Assembly (NCBI GenBank): GCA_937997485.1
Contig: CALKTH010000009.1
Span: forward strand, 123,538 to 187,537
Source: an uncultured Acidimicrobiales bacterium
GTDB lineage: Bacteria > Actinomycetota > Acidimicrobiia > Acidimicrobiales > SZUA-35
Reading direction: 5' to 3'
Length of the DNA stretch: 64,000 bases
Position numbers and translations under genes: made by a program. Below are positions 1-10,243 of this stretch, in pieces (the stretch's first letter is position 1; the number at the start of each line of letters is the position of its first letter). The notes beneath the pieces were generated by a model. That model was not told where the DNA came from. It did not search any database and saw only the letters and a program-made list of their open reading frames with translations.

Positions 1-1
1 A

Positions 2-2311
2 ACGACGAGCTTCGACACCTCGGGCGACTCGCGGGGCCCGCTCATCGTTCTCCGAGTGACCCCGCCGCCTCCCGAACGGCCGGACGATCCCTTCCTCGCC
101 TCGCTCGCCTATCAGAGCCGTCGAGACCCGCACCGGGTCATCGACCTGCAATCAATCTGGCGTTCGCCGGCGGCAGCCCGAGCCCGCTTCCAGTCAGCCG
201 AGGCCTCGCTTCTCGTGACCCTGCGCCGTGCCGCCCGCCAGTGGGCGCCCGTGCGACGGCTGCTGGAGCAGGAGCGCCCGGACCGGATGCTCCTGACCGA
301 AGAGGAAGTTGATGAGCTCTTCGGTGAGAAAACCGTCGCGCTCGGCGCCGCAGGTCTCAGCGTTCTGATTTCGTCAGAGTTGCTGCGATCGGTCGAACTG
401 ACGCCGGTGGTGCGTTCCAGCGCTGGCCCCGCTGCGACCGGGGCGAACCCGTTTGGCGGTGGTCGCTTCGATCGCGATGACGACCCGGAACACTGGAGCG
501 GCCCAAGAGCCAACGCACTCAACACCACCTTTGACCTCTCCTCACTTCTCCAGCTCGACTGGCGCGGGGAAATCGACGGCCAGGCGCTGACGGAAGAAGA
601 ACTAGCCGAGTTAGCCGAGAGCAAGCGCCCGCTCATTCGATTCCGTGGCGAATGGATTCGCGTTGATGATCGAAAACTCCGCCGCATGCGCGAGCGGCGC
701 ACCATCGGCGCGTCCACCGCACTCGCAGCTGCCCTCGGTGCCACGATCGATCTCGAGGGCGACGGCGGTGCTGTCATCACCGTCGAAGGTCCGCTCGCCG
801 AGTTGGGTGAACGCATTCGATCGCTCGACCCCACCCAAGAACTCGCAGCGCCGCCCGAACTTCAGGGCGAACTTCGGCCGTACCAGGAACGAGGCCTTGC
901 GTGGCTGACGCTGATGGCGGAGCTCGGATTGGGCGGCGTTCTGGCCGACGACATGGGCCTCGGCAAGACGATTCAGCTCATCGCCACCCATCTCCATCGC
1001 CAAACCGATCGGCCCGCTCCCTCGCTCGTCGTCTGCCCGGCCTCGGTGGTGGGCGGATGGGAACGCGAGGTCAACCGATTCGCTCCGCATCTCAAGGTGC
1101 ATCGCTATGTTGGCCAAAGCCGCCGCCTTCGTTCGCTTCAGCCCGGCGACATCGTGCTGACTACCTACGGCGTGGCTCGACGCGACGCTGACGTGCTGGC
1201 AACCCACGAATGGGGCTTGGTGATCGCCGACGAGGCGCAAGCGATCAAGAACCCGGCGTCACGAACGGCCAAGGCGTTGCGTCGCATCCCATCCGGTGCA
1301 CGCTTCGCCCTCACTGGCACACCGATCCAGAATCAGCTCATCGACCTCTGGGCCATTCTCGATTGGAGTACGCCGGGCCTCCTTGGCCCCCAAGAACGAT
1401 TCCGCCGCGACATCGCTGCTCCGGTCGAGCGAGATCGAAACCCTGAAGCCATCGAGCAACTCAATCGCATGCTGCGGCCCTTCGTTCTCCGGAGAACCAA
1501 GGCCGACCCAACGATTGTCCCCGACCTGCCGCCAAAGACCGAGACGGACGAGATCGTGCCGCTCACCGTCGAGCAGGCCGCGCTGTACCGGGCCACCGTC
1601 ACCGAAGTCATGGCCGAGATCGCCGCCGCCGAGGGCATCGAACGCAAGGGTCTCGTGCTTCGTCTGATGACCCGACTAAAGCAGATCTGCAATCACCCCG
1701 AGCACCTACTGGCCGAGGGTGGCGAGCTCGCTGGGCGGTCAGGAAAGCTCACGGCAACCACCGAGCTCTTGCAGACGATCACGGCCGAAGGCGATGCTGC
1801 GCTGCTCTTCACCCAGTACGTACGAATGGGTGAACTTCTCCAGCCTTACCTTGAAGGGCTCGGCTTGCGAACACTCTTCCTCCAAGGCTCCACGAGCATC
1901 AACGAACGAAGCCGCATGGTCGAAGAGTTCCAAGCTGGCGACATCGACGTCTTCCTTCTCTCGCTCCGCGCCGGCGGCACTGGTTTGAACCTCACGGCCG
2001 CCACCCACGTCATTCACTACGACCGCTGGTGGAACCCGGCGGTGGAGGATCAGGCCAGCGACCGGGCGTGGCGAATCGGTCAGGAACGCCCGGTCCAGAT
2101 CCACCGGATGATCACCGAGGGCACAGTCGAAGACAAGATCGCCGTGCTGCTCGAGGAGAAGCGCAGCCTGGCCTCGGCGATCGTCGGCTCAGGCGAGGGA
2201 TGGATTTCCGATCTCAGCGACACCGAACTCGCCGAACTCGTGGCGCTGTCAGACGACGCAAACGAAGCCGTGGACACCGGGAACGACCTCGAGACGGAGC
2301 TTCTGGGATGA
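2..2311 (+). CDS. SNF2-family DEAD/DEAH-box helicase, 5' end cut by window edge
   Basis: ATP-dependent SNF2/Rad54-type translocase acting on DNA. The first in-window start codon is a GTG at 56, but the frame is open back to base 2 and bacterial members are usually 900-1100 aa, so the true start lies upstream. From the GTG, residues 75-260 fit the bacterial SNF2-associated N-terminal domain. Motif I (DDMGLGKT) is near residue 299, motif II (DEAQ) near 392, LTGTPIQN near 420 and the C-terminal helicase motif QASDRAWRIGQ near 665. The stop overlaps the start of the SWIM gene by 4 bp (ATGA). The SNF2 plus SWIM pairing is recurrent in bacteria and suggests one functional unit, but the exact substrate is unknown. 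Confidence 0.93.
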   Translation, partial: TTSFDTSGDSRGPLIVLRVTPPPPERPDDPFLASLAYQSRRDPHRVIDLQSIWRSPAAARARFQSAEASLLVTLRRAARQWAPVRRLLEQERPDRMLLTEEEVDELFGEKTVALGAAGLSVLISSELLRSVELTPVVRSSAGPAATGANPFGGGRFDRDDDPEHWSGPRANALNTTFDLSSLLQLDWRGEIDGQALTEEELAELAESKRPLIRFRGEWIRVDDRKLRRMRERRTIGASTALAAALGATIDLEGDGGAVITVEGPLAELGERIRSLDPTQELAAPPELQGELRPYQERGLAWLTLMAELGLGGVLADDMGLGKTIQLIATHLHRQTDRPAPSLVVCPASVVGGWEREVNRFAPHLKVHRYVGQSRRLRSLQPGDIVLTTYGVARRDADVLATHEWGLVIADEAQAIKNPASRTAKALRRIPSGARFALTGTPIQNQLIDLWAILDWSTPGLLGPQERFRRDIAAPVERDRNPEAIEQLNRMLRPFVLRRTKADPTIVPDLPPKTETDEIVPLTVEQAALYRATVTEVMAEIAAAEGIERKGLVLRLMTRLKQICNHPEHLLAEGGELAGRSGKLTATTELLQTITAEGDAALLFTQYVRMGELLQPYLEGLGLRTLFLQGSTSINERSRMVEEFQAGDIDVFLLSLRAGGTGLNLTAATHVIHYDRWWNPAVEDQASDRAWRIGQERPVQIHRMITEGTVEDKIAVLLEEKRSLASAIVGSGEGWISDLSDTELAELVALSDDANEAVDTGNDLETELLG

Positions 2312-3459
2312 CCACGACCCCTCCCCCGTCCCTGCGCTGGGGCAGCCAATGGCTGCGCACGGTGGAAACTGCGCGCAGCATTCCCTCCGATGCGTTGGAA
2401 CGCGGTCGCAGCTACGGCGGCTACGACTGGCAACTTGATGTTGATGTCGAACCGGGCATCGCCTCGGCGACCGCTCGCTCGGGCCCCCGCATCACGTACC
2501 GAGCAACGGTCGAGGTACCCGTCCTCAGCGACGCGGCATGGCAGACCGTGATCGAACTCGTTGCCTCAAGCAACGACCGAACCGCCGCGCTACACGAGGG
2601 AGATCTCGATGACGCACTGCTGCGCGACTCAGAGGCTGCGGGTGTCCCCTTGCTCCCTTCGCCGAACGAGCTCACGCTGTCGTGCGAGTGCCGTTCGATC
2701 GATCGCCCCTGCAAACACGCAGCTGCCGTCGTCCACCTCCTGGCTGACGCCATCGATGAGGATCCGTTCGACCTGCTCCACCTCCGAGGTCTCGACCGCA
2801 CTGCGCTCGTTGCGGCGGTCACCAACGCTCGACGCGATGCGCTCGAGGAAGGCGTCGAGGGTGAGCAGCCCGTCGATGAGGACAACGACACCGCTGAGAG
2901 CCTTGGTGACGCCGAAGCCGACGAGGACAAGGCGGAGGCTGACACGCTGCGCACCATCGGCCTTGCCATCGGCCAGCCGCGTGCGCCGCTCCCACCTCGG
3001 CTCCCGGTTCCGGATACTCCCCGCTTCATGCCGCCGTTTCCTTCTGACCCACCCGAGACGGCGCTCTTCACGGCCGACGGCCTTCGCATTTTGGGAACCG
3101 ACGCTGCGCATCGAGCCCATGCGCTTCTCTCCGGCAGCGACAGTGGCGACCTGGATCTCGACCCGACGACCGATCTCGCCCGTCGAGCATCGATCGTGGC
3201 GGACACCGATCTTTGGCGGGGACTCGTCGAGCGCAGTGGCCTATCCAGCCAAGAACTGTCCGCCCGGGCCGCGGCATGGGATCGGGCGGGCGACGCTGGC
3301 CTCGAAGCGCACGTCGCCGCCGTGGAGACCCGCCGAGCCGAAGACGGCAGGCAGTGGCGGCGGACTCGCCAGAACGAGTGGTTCTGTTTCGAACTGACCG
3401 GGGGCCGCTACGTACTCATCAGCGGCCCTCACGACCACGGCCCCGACCTGGTCGACTGA
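2308..3459 (+). CDS. SWIM zinc-finger protein
   Basis: 383-aa protein whose ATG overlaps the helicase stop (ATGA at 2308-2311), so it is probably translationally coupled. A SWIM motif (CxCxnCxH: CEC...PCKH) lies near residues 128-139 and is expected to bind one zinc and DNA or protein. It is followed by an acidic stretch near residues 185-215 and a proline-rich segment near 230-250. The C-terminal third is not recognised. Context suggests a partner of the SNF2 translocase. A longer reading back to 2029 only extends into the helicase gene and is rejected. Confidence 0.88.
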   Translation: MTTTPPPSLRWGSQWLRTVETARSIPSDALERGRSYGGYDWQLDVDVEPGIASATARSGPRITYRATVEVPVLSDAAWQTVIELVASSNDRTAALHEGDLDDALLRDSEAAGVPLLPSPNELTLSCECRSIDRPCKHAAAVVHLLADAIDEDPFDLLHLRGLDRTALVAAVTNARRDALEEGVEGEQPVDEDNDTAESLGDAEADEDKAEADTLRTIGLAIGQPRAPLPPRLPVPDTPRFMPPFPSDPPETALFTADGLRILGTDAAHRAHALLSGSDSGDLDLDPTTDLARRASIVADTDLWRGLVERSGLSSQELSARAAAWDRAGDAGLEAHVAAVETRRAEDGRQWRRTRQNEWFCFELTGGRYVLISGPHDHGPDLVD

Positions 3460-3523
3460 GCTGAGGGGCGTAAGATCAACCGATCGCCTTACATCGTATG
3501 ATTCGACGAGGTAGCCTGGCCGG

Positions 3524-4777
3524 GTGACAACCACGGAGCCGACCCCCACCGACAACCCAGCCTCGACGGATCACAGAGACATCCGTTCCCGGGACTGGGC
3601 GACTGACTTCGATCACGGCGACCCTGCGTATGGGCAGCACGCACCGGAGATCTGGAGTGAGCTACGTGCCTCATGTCCGGTCGCTCACAGTGAGGCCTAC
3701 GGCGGCACGTGGCTCCCAACACGATTCGAAGACGTGTCAGCCATCGCCTACGACACCGACCACTTCAGCTCGTGGGGCGTCGTTGTCGGCAACGAACGGC
3801 CAGACACCGAACGAGGCATCAGCTATGCCCCGCCAATCACCGCCGACCCGCCGTTCCACGCCGACGCCCGCCGAATCCTGCTTCCTGCATTCTCACCGAA
3901 GGCCGTCGAGCGACTCGTGCCTGCGACTCGCACGCTCTGCCAAGATCTCATCGACCAGATGCTCGCCACGGGCGAACGCAGCGTCGACGCCGCAATCGAC
4001 TACGCCCAGAACATTCCGGTTGGTGTGATCGCTCTCATGCTCGGACTCCGGCCTGACGACGGTGACCAGTTCCGTGGTTTCATCCACCGCATCATCGAAA
4101 CGCCGGGGGTTGATCACGAGATTTCTGAAGAGCAGTCATTGGACTGGTATCTCAACCAGGCAATCGCCCAGCACCGGGCCGAACCTCAAGACGATCTCAT
4201 CGGCCACCTCCTCGATGTGCGCGTCGACGGGAAACCGCTGAGCGACGAACACATTCGCGGCACGATTGGCCTGCTCCTCATCGCTGGCATCGACACGACG
4301 TGGTCGGCGATCGGCGCCTCCATCTGGCATCTGGCGACGCACGAGGAAGATCGACGCCGCCTCGTCGACAACCCGGCCCTACTCCCCACCGCAGTCGAAG
4401 AGTTCCTCCGGGCCTACGCTCCCGTCACAATGGCTCGCCTCGTGGTCGAAGACACTGAGCTCGGCGACCAGCAGGTCAAGGAGGGCGATTGGGTTCTCCT
4501 GCCGTTCCCGGCAGCAAACCGCGATCCTGAACAATTCGACCGGGCAGAGGACGTCGTGATCGATCGCTCCCGAAATCGGCACGCGGCATTCGGCCTCGGC
4601 ATTCATCGCTGCATCGGTTCCAACCTTGCGCGGATGGAAATGACCGTGGCCCTCGAGGAGTGGCTTGCGCGAATTCCCGACTTCGAAGTGTCTCACCACG
4701 ACGGTGTTCGCTGGTCGGCCGGCCAGATCCGCGGCCCACGCGAGCTCCCCGTCGACTTGCTCCGCACCTTGGCTTGA
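3524..4777 (+). CDS. Cytochrome P450
   Basis: 417-aa soluble bacterial class-I P450, a heme-thiolate monooxygenase that would need ferredoxin and reductase supplied elsewhere. The I-helix oxygen-activation motif AGIDTT is near residue 250, the K-helix ExxR (EFLR) near 290, and the heme-binding loop FGLGIHRCIG has Cys363 as iron ligand. The GTG start is chosen because it gives normal family length and follows a non-coding gap. Substrate cannot be told from sequence. No ferredoxin gene is adjacent. A hairpin follows the stop. Confidence 0.92.
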   Translation: MTTTEPTPTDNPASTDHRDIRSRDWATDFDHGDPAYGQHAPEIWSELRASCPVAHSEAYGGTWLPTRFEDVSAIAYDTDHFSSWGVVVGNERPDTERGISYAPPITADPPFHADARRILLPAFSPKAVERLVPATRTLCQDLIDQMLATGERSVDAAIDYAQNIPVGVIALMLGLRPDDGDQFRGFIHRIIETPGVDHEISEEQSLDWYLNQAIAQHRAEPQDDLIGHLLDVRVDGKPLSDEHIRGTIGLLLIAGIDTTWSAIGASIWHLATHEEDRRRLVDNPALLPTAVEEFLRAYAPVTMARLVVEDTELGDQQVKEGDWVLLPFPAANRDPEQFDRAEDVVIDRSRNRHAAFGLGIHRCIGSNLARMEMTVALEEWLARIPDFEVSHHDGVRWSAGQIRGPRELPVDLLRTLA

Positions 4778-4791
4778 CGCCGCATTCGACA

Positions 4792-4819
4792 CTGATCGGG
4801 TGACCATCTCACCGATCAG
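4792..4819 (+). terminator. Hairpin after P450 gene
   Basis: Left arm at 4792-4803 and right arm at 4809-4819 pair (CTGATCGG-GTGA with TCACCGATCAG), with one bulged G and a short loop, 14 bp after the P450 stop. No U-tract follows, so it may be a weak or factor-assisted terminator. Confidence 0.4.
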
Positions 4820-4932
4820 CCCGGCGCAATGGGCCATGCGCGTCACCGCCTGAGTCTTACGGCCCCAGTCGAACGAAGGCAATCCTTCCCCGCCCCTTTC
4901 CAGGGGCCTTCCGTCACTCGTACTGTCACCAG

Positions 4933-5280
4933 ATGCGCCGACGGTCCCCTGATGCACTGGTCCCAAACGAAGAGCGAACACTGCTTGCTGCACTTGCCTT
5001 GCAGCGGCTCGGCTTCGACCACTTCCACGGCTACAAGCTGGCGAGCCAGTTGCGATCCATGCATCACACCACCCGTGCCATGTCGTACTCGACGCTCTAC
5101 CGCTGCCTGGATCGTCTGGAGTCGCGAGGCCTCGTGACCTCGAGCTGGGCTGAGGAGTCCACCGCGTCGAGTGGCCCTCGACGCCGCGTCTTCCAGCTCT
5201 CCGAGGACGGGCAGAACCTCGCGGACTCGTTGGCTGGGCGCAGCGGACCGAACTCAGAGCTGTTCTGGAACCTCGCCTGA
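4933..5280 (+). CDS. PadR-family transcriptional regulator
   Basis: 115-aa winged-helix regulator. The N-terminal LLAALALQRL and GYKLASQL segments, followed by MSYSTLYRCLDRLESRGLV (recognition helix and start of wing, residues about 50-70), are typical of PadR. The C-terminal dimerisation helix is short, as in subfamily 1 members. It sits 155 bp after the P450 gene in the same direction and may control it or the downstream surface-protein gene. The target is not shown by the sequence. Confidence 0.85.
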   Translation: MRRRSPDALVPNEERTLLAALALQRLGFDHFHGYKLASQLRSMHHTTRAMSYSTLYRCLDRLESRGLVTSSWAEESTASSGPRRRVFQLSEDGQNLADSLAGRSGPNSELFWNLA

Positions 5281-5353
5281 GGATGCCGTCAGTTCGGCGC
5301 AATCGAGGGCCGAGCGACGTGCTTGTTGAGGGAATACCCGAGGAAGGATGAAT

Positions 5354-5371
5354 CTGGGAGTATGCTCCCAG
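5354..5371 (+). terminator. Hairpin between padR and the surface-protein gene
   Basis: Perfect 7-bp stem (CTGGGAG/CTCCCAG) with a 4-nt loop TATG. It is 73 bp after the PadR stop and 20 bp before the next Shine-Dalgarno. It could end padR transcription or form a leader stem for the next gene. Confidence 0.35.
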
Positions 5372-5402
5372 CTGCCGTCTTGAGTGTTTGTGGAGGACCC
5401 TC

Positions 5403-6488
5403 ATGTCTCATGCAAAATCATTTACCCGCGCCTCGCGCTCTCTCGGGCGTGCCATGCAGCGTGCAGGGTTGGTGATCGGCCTCCTCGGCCTCACCAGCAC
5501 TGCCGGCCTGGCCGTCGCTGGAGCACAGGAAGCTCCTGCTTCTGAGGCCACGACCGTCTGCGAGGTCGTCACCTTTGACGAACTCTTGATCAACAGTCGT
5601 GATCGAGTGCGGGAGACCGCCGTTCGGCCCATCAATCTTCCGGCTGGCGTGATCGACATTCCCTCAGCGACCTCGTTCGACGGCTACCCAGCACGTGTGA
5701 ACATCACCCAACCCTCCGAGCGCTGGGACCTCGCCTTCATTGGCGCTGACGGTTCCATTGTTGGTGTTTCGGCCCCAACGCCCGACCTCGAGGACTTCGT
5801 CGAAGAAGTCACCTGGACCGGCCCACTCGGCACCGTTGAGCTCAGCGCTCCGGCGGTCGGCGTGAAGGCCCGCCACCGCTTCGACCTGCCCAGCAACCTC
5901 TCGCCCGACAGCGTCTTCCCGAGCGGGGCCGAGATCTGCTTCGAGCAGGCTGTGGTTGTTCCGCCGACCACCGCACCACCCACCACCGCACCGCCGACCA
6001 CCGCACCACCCACCACCGCACCGCCGACCACCGCACCGCCGACCACCGTTCCCACCTGCACCGACGCCAACGGCGACCAAGTCCCCGTCACCGACGCAGG
6101 CACCGACACCGACGGCGTCACCTGCTGTGACCCCGCAGCCGGCGACAACGTCGACGCAGACAACCCCGACTCCGACGGCAACTGCAACCCACCGCCGCCG
6201 GCGCCTCCGGCGACGGTGCCCAGCACGACCCAGCCCACCGTCACGGTCCAGGGCTCGACCACGCTGCCGTCTACCACGGCCGTCGCCGGTCCGAGCACCA
6301 CTGAGGTCAGCACCACCGTGCCGAGCTCGGTGACCGTCGCTGCTGAAACCACGATTCCCCCGCCTTCGCCTCCGACCAGCGGGCTCCCCGTCACTGGCTC
6401 GGCCACGATGCTTCTCACCATTGCTGGTGCCGCATTGCTCGCCGCCGGTGCGCTCACGTCGACGTTCGCTCGACGCGCAGCAGCCTGA
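5403..6488 (+). CDS. Secreted surface protein with LPVTG tail and PPTTA repeats
   Basis: 361 aa. The ATG at 5403 is chosen because GGAGG at 5392-5396 sits 6 nt upstream. An N-terminal signal peptide (basic region, then VIGLLGLTSTAGLAVAGAQA-like hydrophobic stretch) should be cut near residue 45. An unrecognised ordered domain spans about 50-180. Tandem PPTTA units follow near 187-216, then a Cys-rich, Asp-rich block with a CC pair and a Thr/Pro/Ser linker. The C-terminus has LPVTG, a hydrophobic segment and RR, matching a sortase sorting signal. Export and wall anchoring are therefore inferred. No sortase gene is in the window. Function unknown. Confidence 0.8.
   Translation: MSHAKSFTRASRSLGRAMQRAGLVIGLLGLTSTAGLAVAGAQEAPASEATTVCEVVTFDELLINSRDRVRETAVRPINLPAGVIDIPSATSFDGYPARVNITQPSERWDLAFIGADGSIVGVSAPTPDLEDFVEEVTWTGPLGTVELSAPAVGVKARHRFDLPSNLSPDSVFPSGAEICFEQAVVVPPTTAPPTTAPPTTAPPTTAPPTTAPPTTVPTCTDANGDQVPVTDAGTDTDGVTCCDPAAGDNVDADNPDSDGNCNPPPPAPPATVPSTTQPTVTVQGSTTLPSTTAVAGPSTTEVSTTVPSSVTVAAETTIPPPSPPTSGLPVTGSATMLLTIAGAALLAAGALTSTFARRAAA
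5965..6048 (+). repeat. Tandem repeat encoding PPTTA units
   Basis: In-frame 15-bp units of the type CCRCCGACCACCGCA repeat about five to six times and encode Pro-Pro-Thr-Thr-Ala. This is the proline/threonine wall-spanning linker of the surface protein and a likely site of copy-number variation. Confidence 0.85.
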
Positions 6489-6509
6489 TCTTCCCAAACC
6501 TGCTCGTTG

Positions 6510-6538
6510 ACGCTGTCGCCCCGGTCGGGCGACAGCGT
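6510..6538 (+). terminator. Perfect 12-bp hairpin
   Basis: Arms at 6510-6521 and 6527-6538 (ACGCTGTCGCCC/GGGCGACAGCGT) are perfectly complementary around a 5-nt loop. It lies 21 bp after the surface-protein stop and 12 bp before the fumarase ATG. There is no clear U-tract. It is probably the terminator of the upstream gene but also sits where it could affect fumarase translation. Confidence 0.55.
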
Positions 6539-6550
6539 TAGCGTGCAGGG

Positions 6551-8191
<1,641 letters not shown>

Positions 8192-8215
8192 GGGCGGCCG
8201 CTCCGGCGGAACGCG

Positions 8216-8698
8216 TCAGGCTGGCAGTGCGTCGCAGCCTTCGGCCGCGTCGAACATTCGCTCGAAGAACGCATCGGTCATTTCGCTGCCGAGCAGCACG
8301 TCGAAGTCATCCTCGGTCAGCTCGGGCACCAGCGCCGCAGCAACGCAGTCGGTCCGCTCCGGATCGAAGCCTGCTGCTTCGAGCTGCCGACCAAGCTGTT
8401 CTTCGAGATCGGACCGCAGACCACATCGAAAGAGTGCGCGGGCTTGTGCAAGGTCGAACTCGGCCGAGCGAGGGACCGCAAGCAGCTCCGCTTCGAGGTT
8501 TGGCACCTCTGCGTTTTCGAGCGGCGTGCTCTCGTAACGCGCGATCAGATCATCGATGACGCACTCCGCCTGGATGAGATTCGCTTCGGGGTGCGAACTC
8601 TGGAACGACGAGACTGCCTCGCCGCGATTCATCGTCTGACTACACGCAACAAGCGTGAGAGAGATCACGAACAGAACAGCGATCGGGCGGAAGCGCAC
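8216..8698 (-). CDS. Putative lipoprotein of unknown function
   Basis: 160 aa from a GTG at 8698, chosen because it places a short basic start directly before a hydrophobic core ending in the lipobox LVAC (Cys19). Longer readings add an Arg-rich shadow. The mature part is acidic, mainly helical by composition, and has several cysteines (near residues 40, 87 and 115, and one near the C-terminus). No family was recognised. It is convergent with fumA, 24 bp apart. Confidence 0.65.
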   Translation of the reverse strand: MRFRPIAVLFVISLTLVACSQTMNRGEAVSSFQSSHPEANLIQAECVIDDLIARYESTPLENAEVPNLEAELLAVPRSAEFDLAQARALFRCGLRSDLEEQLGRQLEAAGFDPERTDCVAAALVPELTEDDFDVLLGSEMTDAFFERMFDAAEGCDALPA

Positions 8699-8845
8699 AC
8701 CGGGCACGTTAGCGAGGTGGTGAGGCTCTCGACCCGTTGGTCGCCCTCCCTCGTGCGGTTCCGACCGGACGAGGCGTGAGCGAGGCGGCGCTCGCACAAA
8801 CCCCCGGGCGGCGGTCCGGTCGGAACCGCGAGTCACCGACACCGG

Positions 8846-10042
8846 CTAGTCGGGTTCGGCGACCGAGGACGCTGATGTGTCGGCCATGACATGAACGTTC
8901 ACTTCGACCGCGAGGCCGAGTTCGTCCGCCAGCTGACTGGCGATGGTCGACGGGGAGGGAGTGTCCGCTCGAGCAGACACCATGAGATGCACGGTCGCCA
9001 CGTCGTCAGTGATCGACGCCGTGCTGTCCACGAGATCCTCCGCATCTCCGGTCTCATCGAAGAAGCGCGTGACGGCAGCGGTGACATCGCCCGCCTCGCC
9101 GACACGAGGCAGCACTTGGCGACGACTGAGGTGCAGCGGGAACACCAAGAGCAGTGCGGCGAGCACGGCCAGCCGAAGCCCGGGGGCCAGCATGCGCTTG
9201 TCGAGCCGAGCTGCTGGAACGAGGCCGCAGGCCACGAACGTGAGGGAAGCCGAGAGCATGATGCCCACCACGTTGGCCAAGAAGAGCAAGAAGGCGCCGA
9301 GCGCCAGCTTCCACTCCGCCAGTTGGAGACAAATGCCGACCACAGCCAGCGGAGGAACCAGCGCGACGGCGACGGCAACGCCAGAGATCGCATCGGCGGC
9401 CTGCTTGCGAGCGTTGGCGTAGGCCCCGGCGGCGCCGGCGACAAGAGCAACTCCAAGGTCGAGCAAATTCGGAGACGTGCGGGCCATCAGCTCGTTCGGA
9501 AGCGGATCAGGTGAGCCAGGAAAGATGAACGAGACGAAGGTGGCCAGGGCAATCGCACCAGCCGCTCCGACCGCAGCGATGCTGGCCTGGCGAAGCGCGC
9601 GCATCGGCCAGCCCATGACCACCGCAACGGCCAGTCCGAGGATCGGACTCATCAGCGGGGCCACGAGCATGGCGCCGATGACCACCGCCGTCGAGTCGGC
9701 CAACACGCCGAGAACTGCAATCAACGTGGAGAGCATCATGAGCGCTGTGAAGCGGCGAACGAAGGGCGCGAACTCACGACCCTCGGCAAAAAGTGAGGCC
9801 GTGGCGAATTGACGCGCCCGTTGGTTCACGACTTGTTCGCTCGACCGCTGCAGGTAGCGAACGATCGAGTGCCCGCCGCCGAGCTTCCACTTCGAACTCG
9901 AACTCTGGGTGCGGGAAGGATGGCCGGCGATCTCGACCTGCGTCTCCGTGATGACCGAAGCCCGAGAGATCGCTGGCATACAGGTGCCCGCATCTTCTGG
10001 CTGCGTCATCACGCCCTCACGTGATTCTGCTGGTGTTTTCAC
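8846..10042 (-). CDS. DUF389 (TIGR00341-type) membrane protein
   Basis: 398 aa. The central part carries a series of hydrophobic segments with the DUF389 hallmark TAVVIGAMLVAPLMSPILG near residue 115 and GVAVAVALVPPLAVVG near 225. About six membrane spans are visible between residues 95 and 310. A soluble C-terminal domain of about 85 residues follows. The GTG start at 10042 has GGAG about 8 nt upstream; an alternative GTG/ATG 33 bp inside is possible. Function in this family is not established. Confidence 0.85.
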   Translation of the reverse strand: MKTPAESREGVMTQPEDAGTCMPAISRASVITETQVEIAGHPSRTQSSSSKWKLGGGHSIVRYLQRSSEQVVNQRARQFATASLFAEGREFAPFVRRFTALMMLSTLIAVLGVLADSTAVVIGAMLVAPLMSPILGLAVAVVMGWPMRALRQASIAAVGAAGAIALATFVSFIFPGSPDPLPNELMARTSPNLLDLGVALVAGAAGAYANARKQAADAISGVAVAVALVPPLAVVGICLQLAEWKLALGAFLLFLANVVGIMLSASLTFVACGLVPAARLDKRMLAPGLRLAVLAALLLVFPLHLSRRQVLPRVGEAGDVTAAVTRFFDETGDAEDLVDSTASITDDVATVHLMVSARADTPSPSTIASQLADELGLAVEVNVHVMADTSASSVAEPD

Positions 10043-10079
10043 GGCGATAGCTCCACGTCGTCCCTACGTTGATGTCACA

Positions 10080-10107
10080 ACCGTAACGCAATCGCAATCT
10101 TTGTCAA
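10080..10107 (-). promoter_or_regulatory. Candidate promoter for the DUF389 gene
   Basis: On the minus strand a perfect -35 TTGACA (10107-10102) is followed after 16 bp by TACGGT (10085-10080) as a -10-like hexamer, 38 bp before the GTG start. The -35 match is seen directly and the -10 is weaker. Confidence 0.5.
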
Positions 10108-10137
10108 GGAAACGACACACATGGAGACCGCCAGGCG

Positions 10138-10173
10138 CGTCGAGAGCCCGCTGCAGTCAGCGGGCTCTCGACG
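10138..10173 (-). terminator. Perfect 16-bp hairpin after acyl-CoA synthetase gene
   Basis: Arms at 10138-10153 and 10158-10173 are perfectly complementary around the loop CAGT. It lies 71 bp downstream of the acyl-CoA synthetase stop and just upstream of the DUF389 promoter, which isolates the two same-strand genes. No U-run follows on the minus strand. Confidence 0.6.
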
Positions 10174-10243
10174 TGTGTTGTCGCCTGTTTGCGCTCCCCG
10201 GCCTTCGACCGCGCCGTGATTGAGGGGCCGTGGCCAACAGGGT

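Noticed and set aside
5965..6048. Possible CRISPR-like array
   Set aside because: Units are contiguous 15-bp codon repeats in frame (PPTTA) without spacers.
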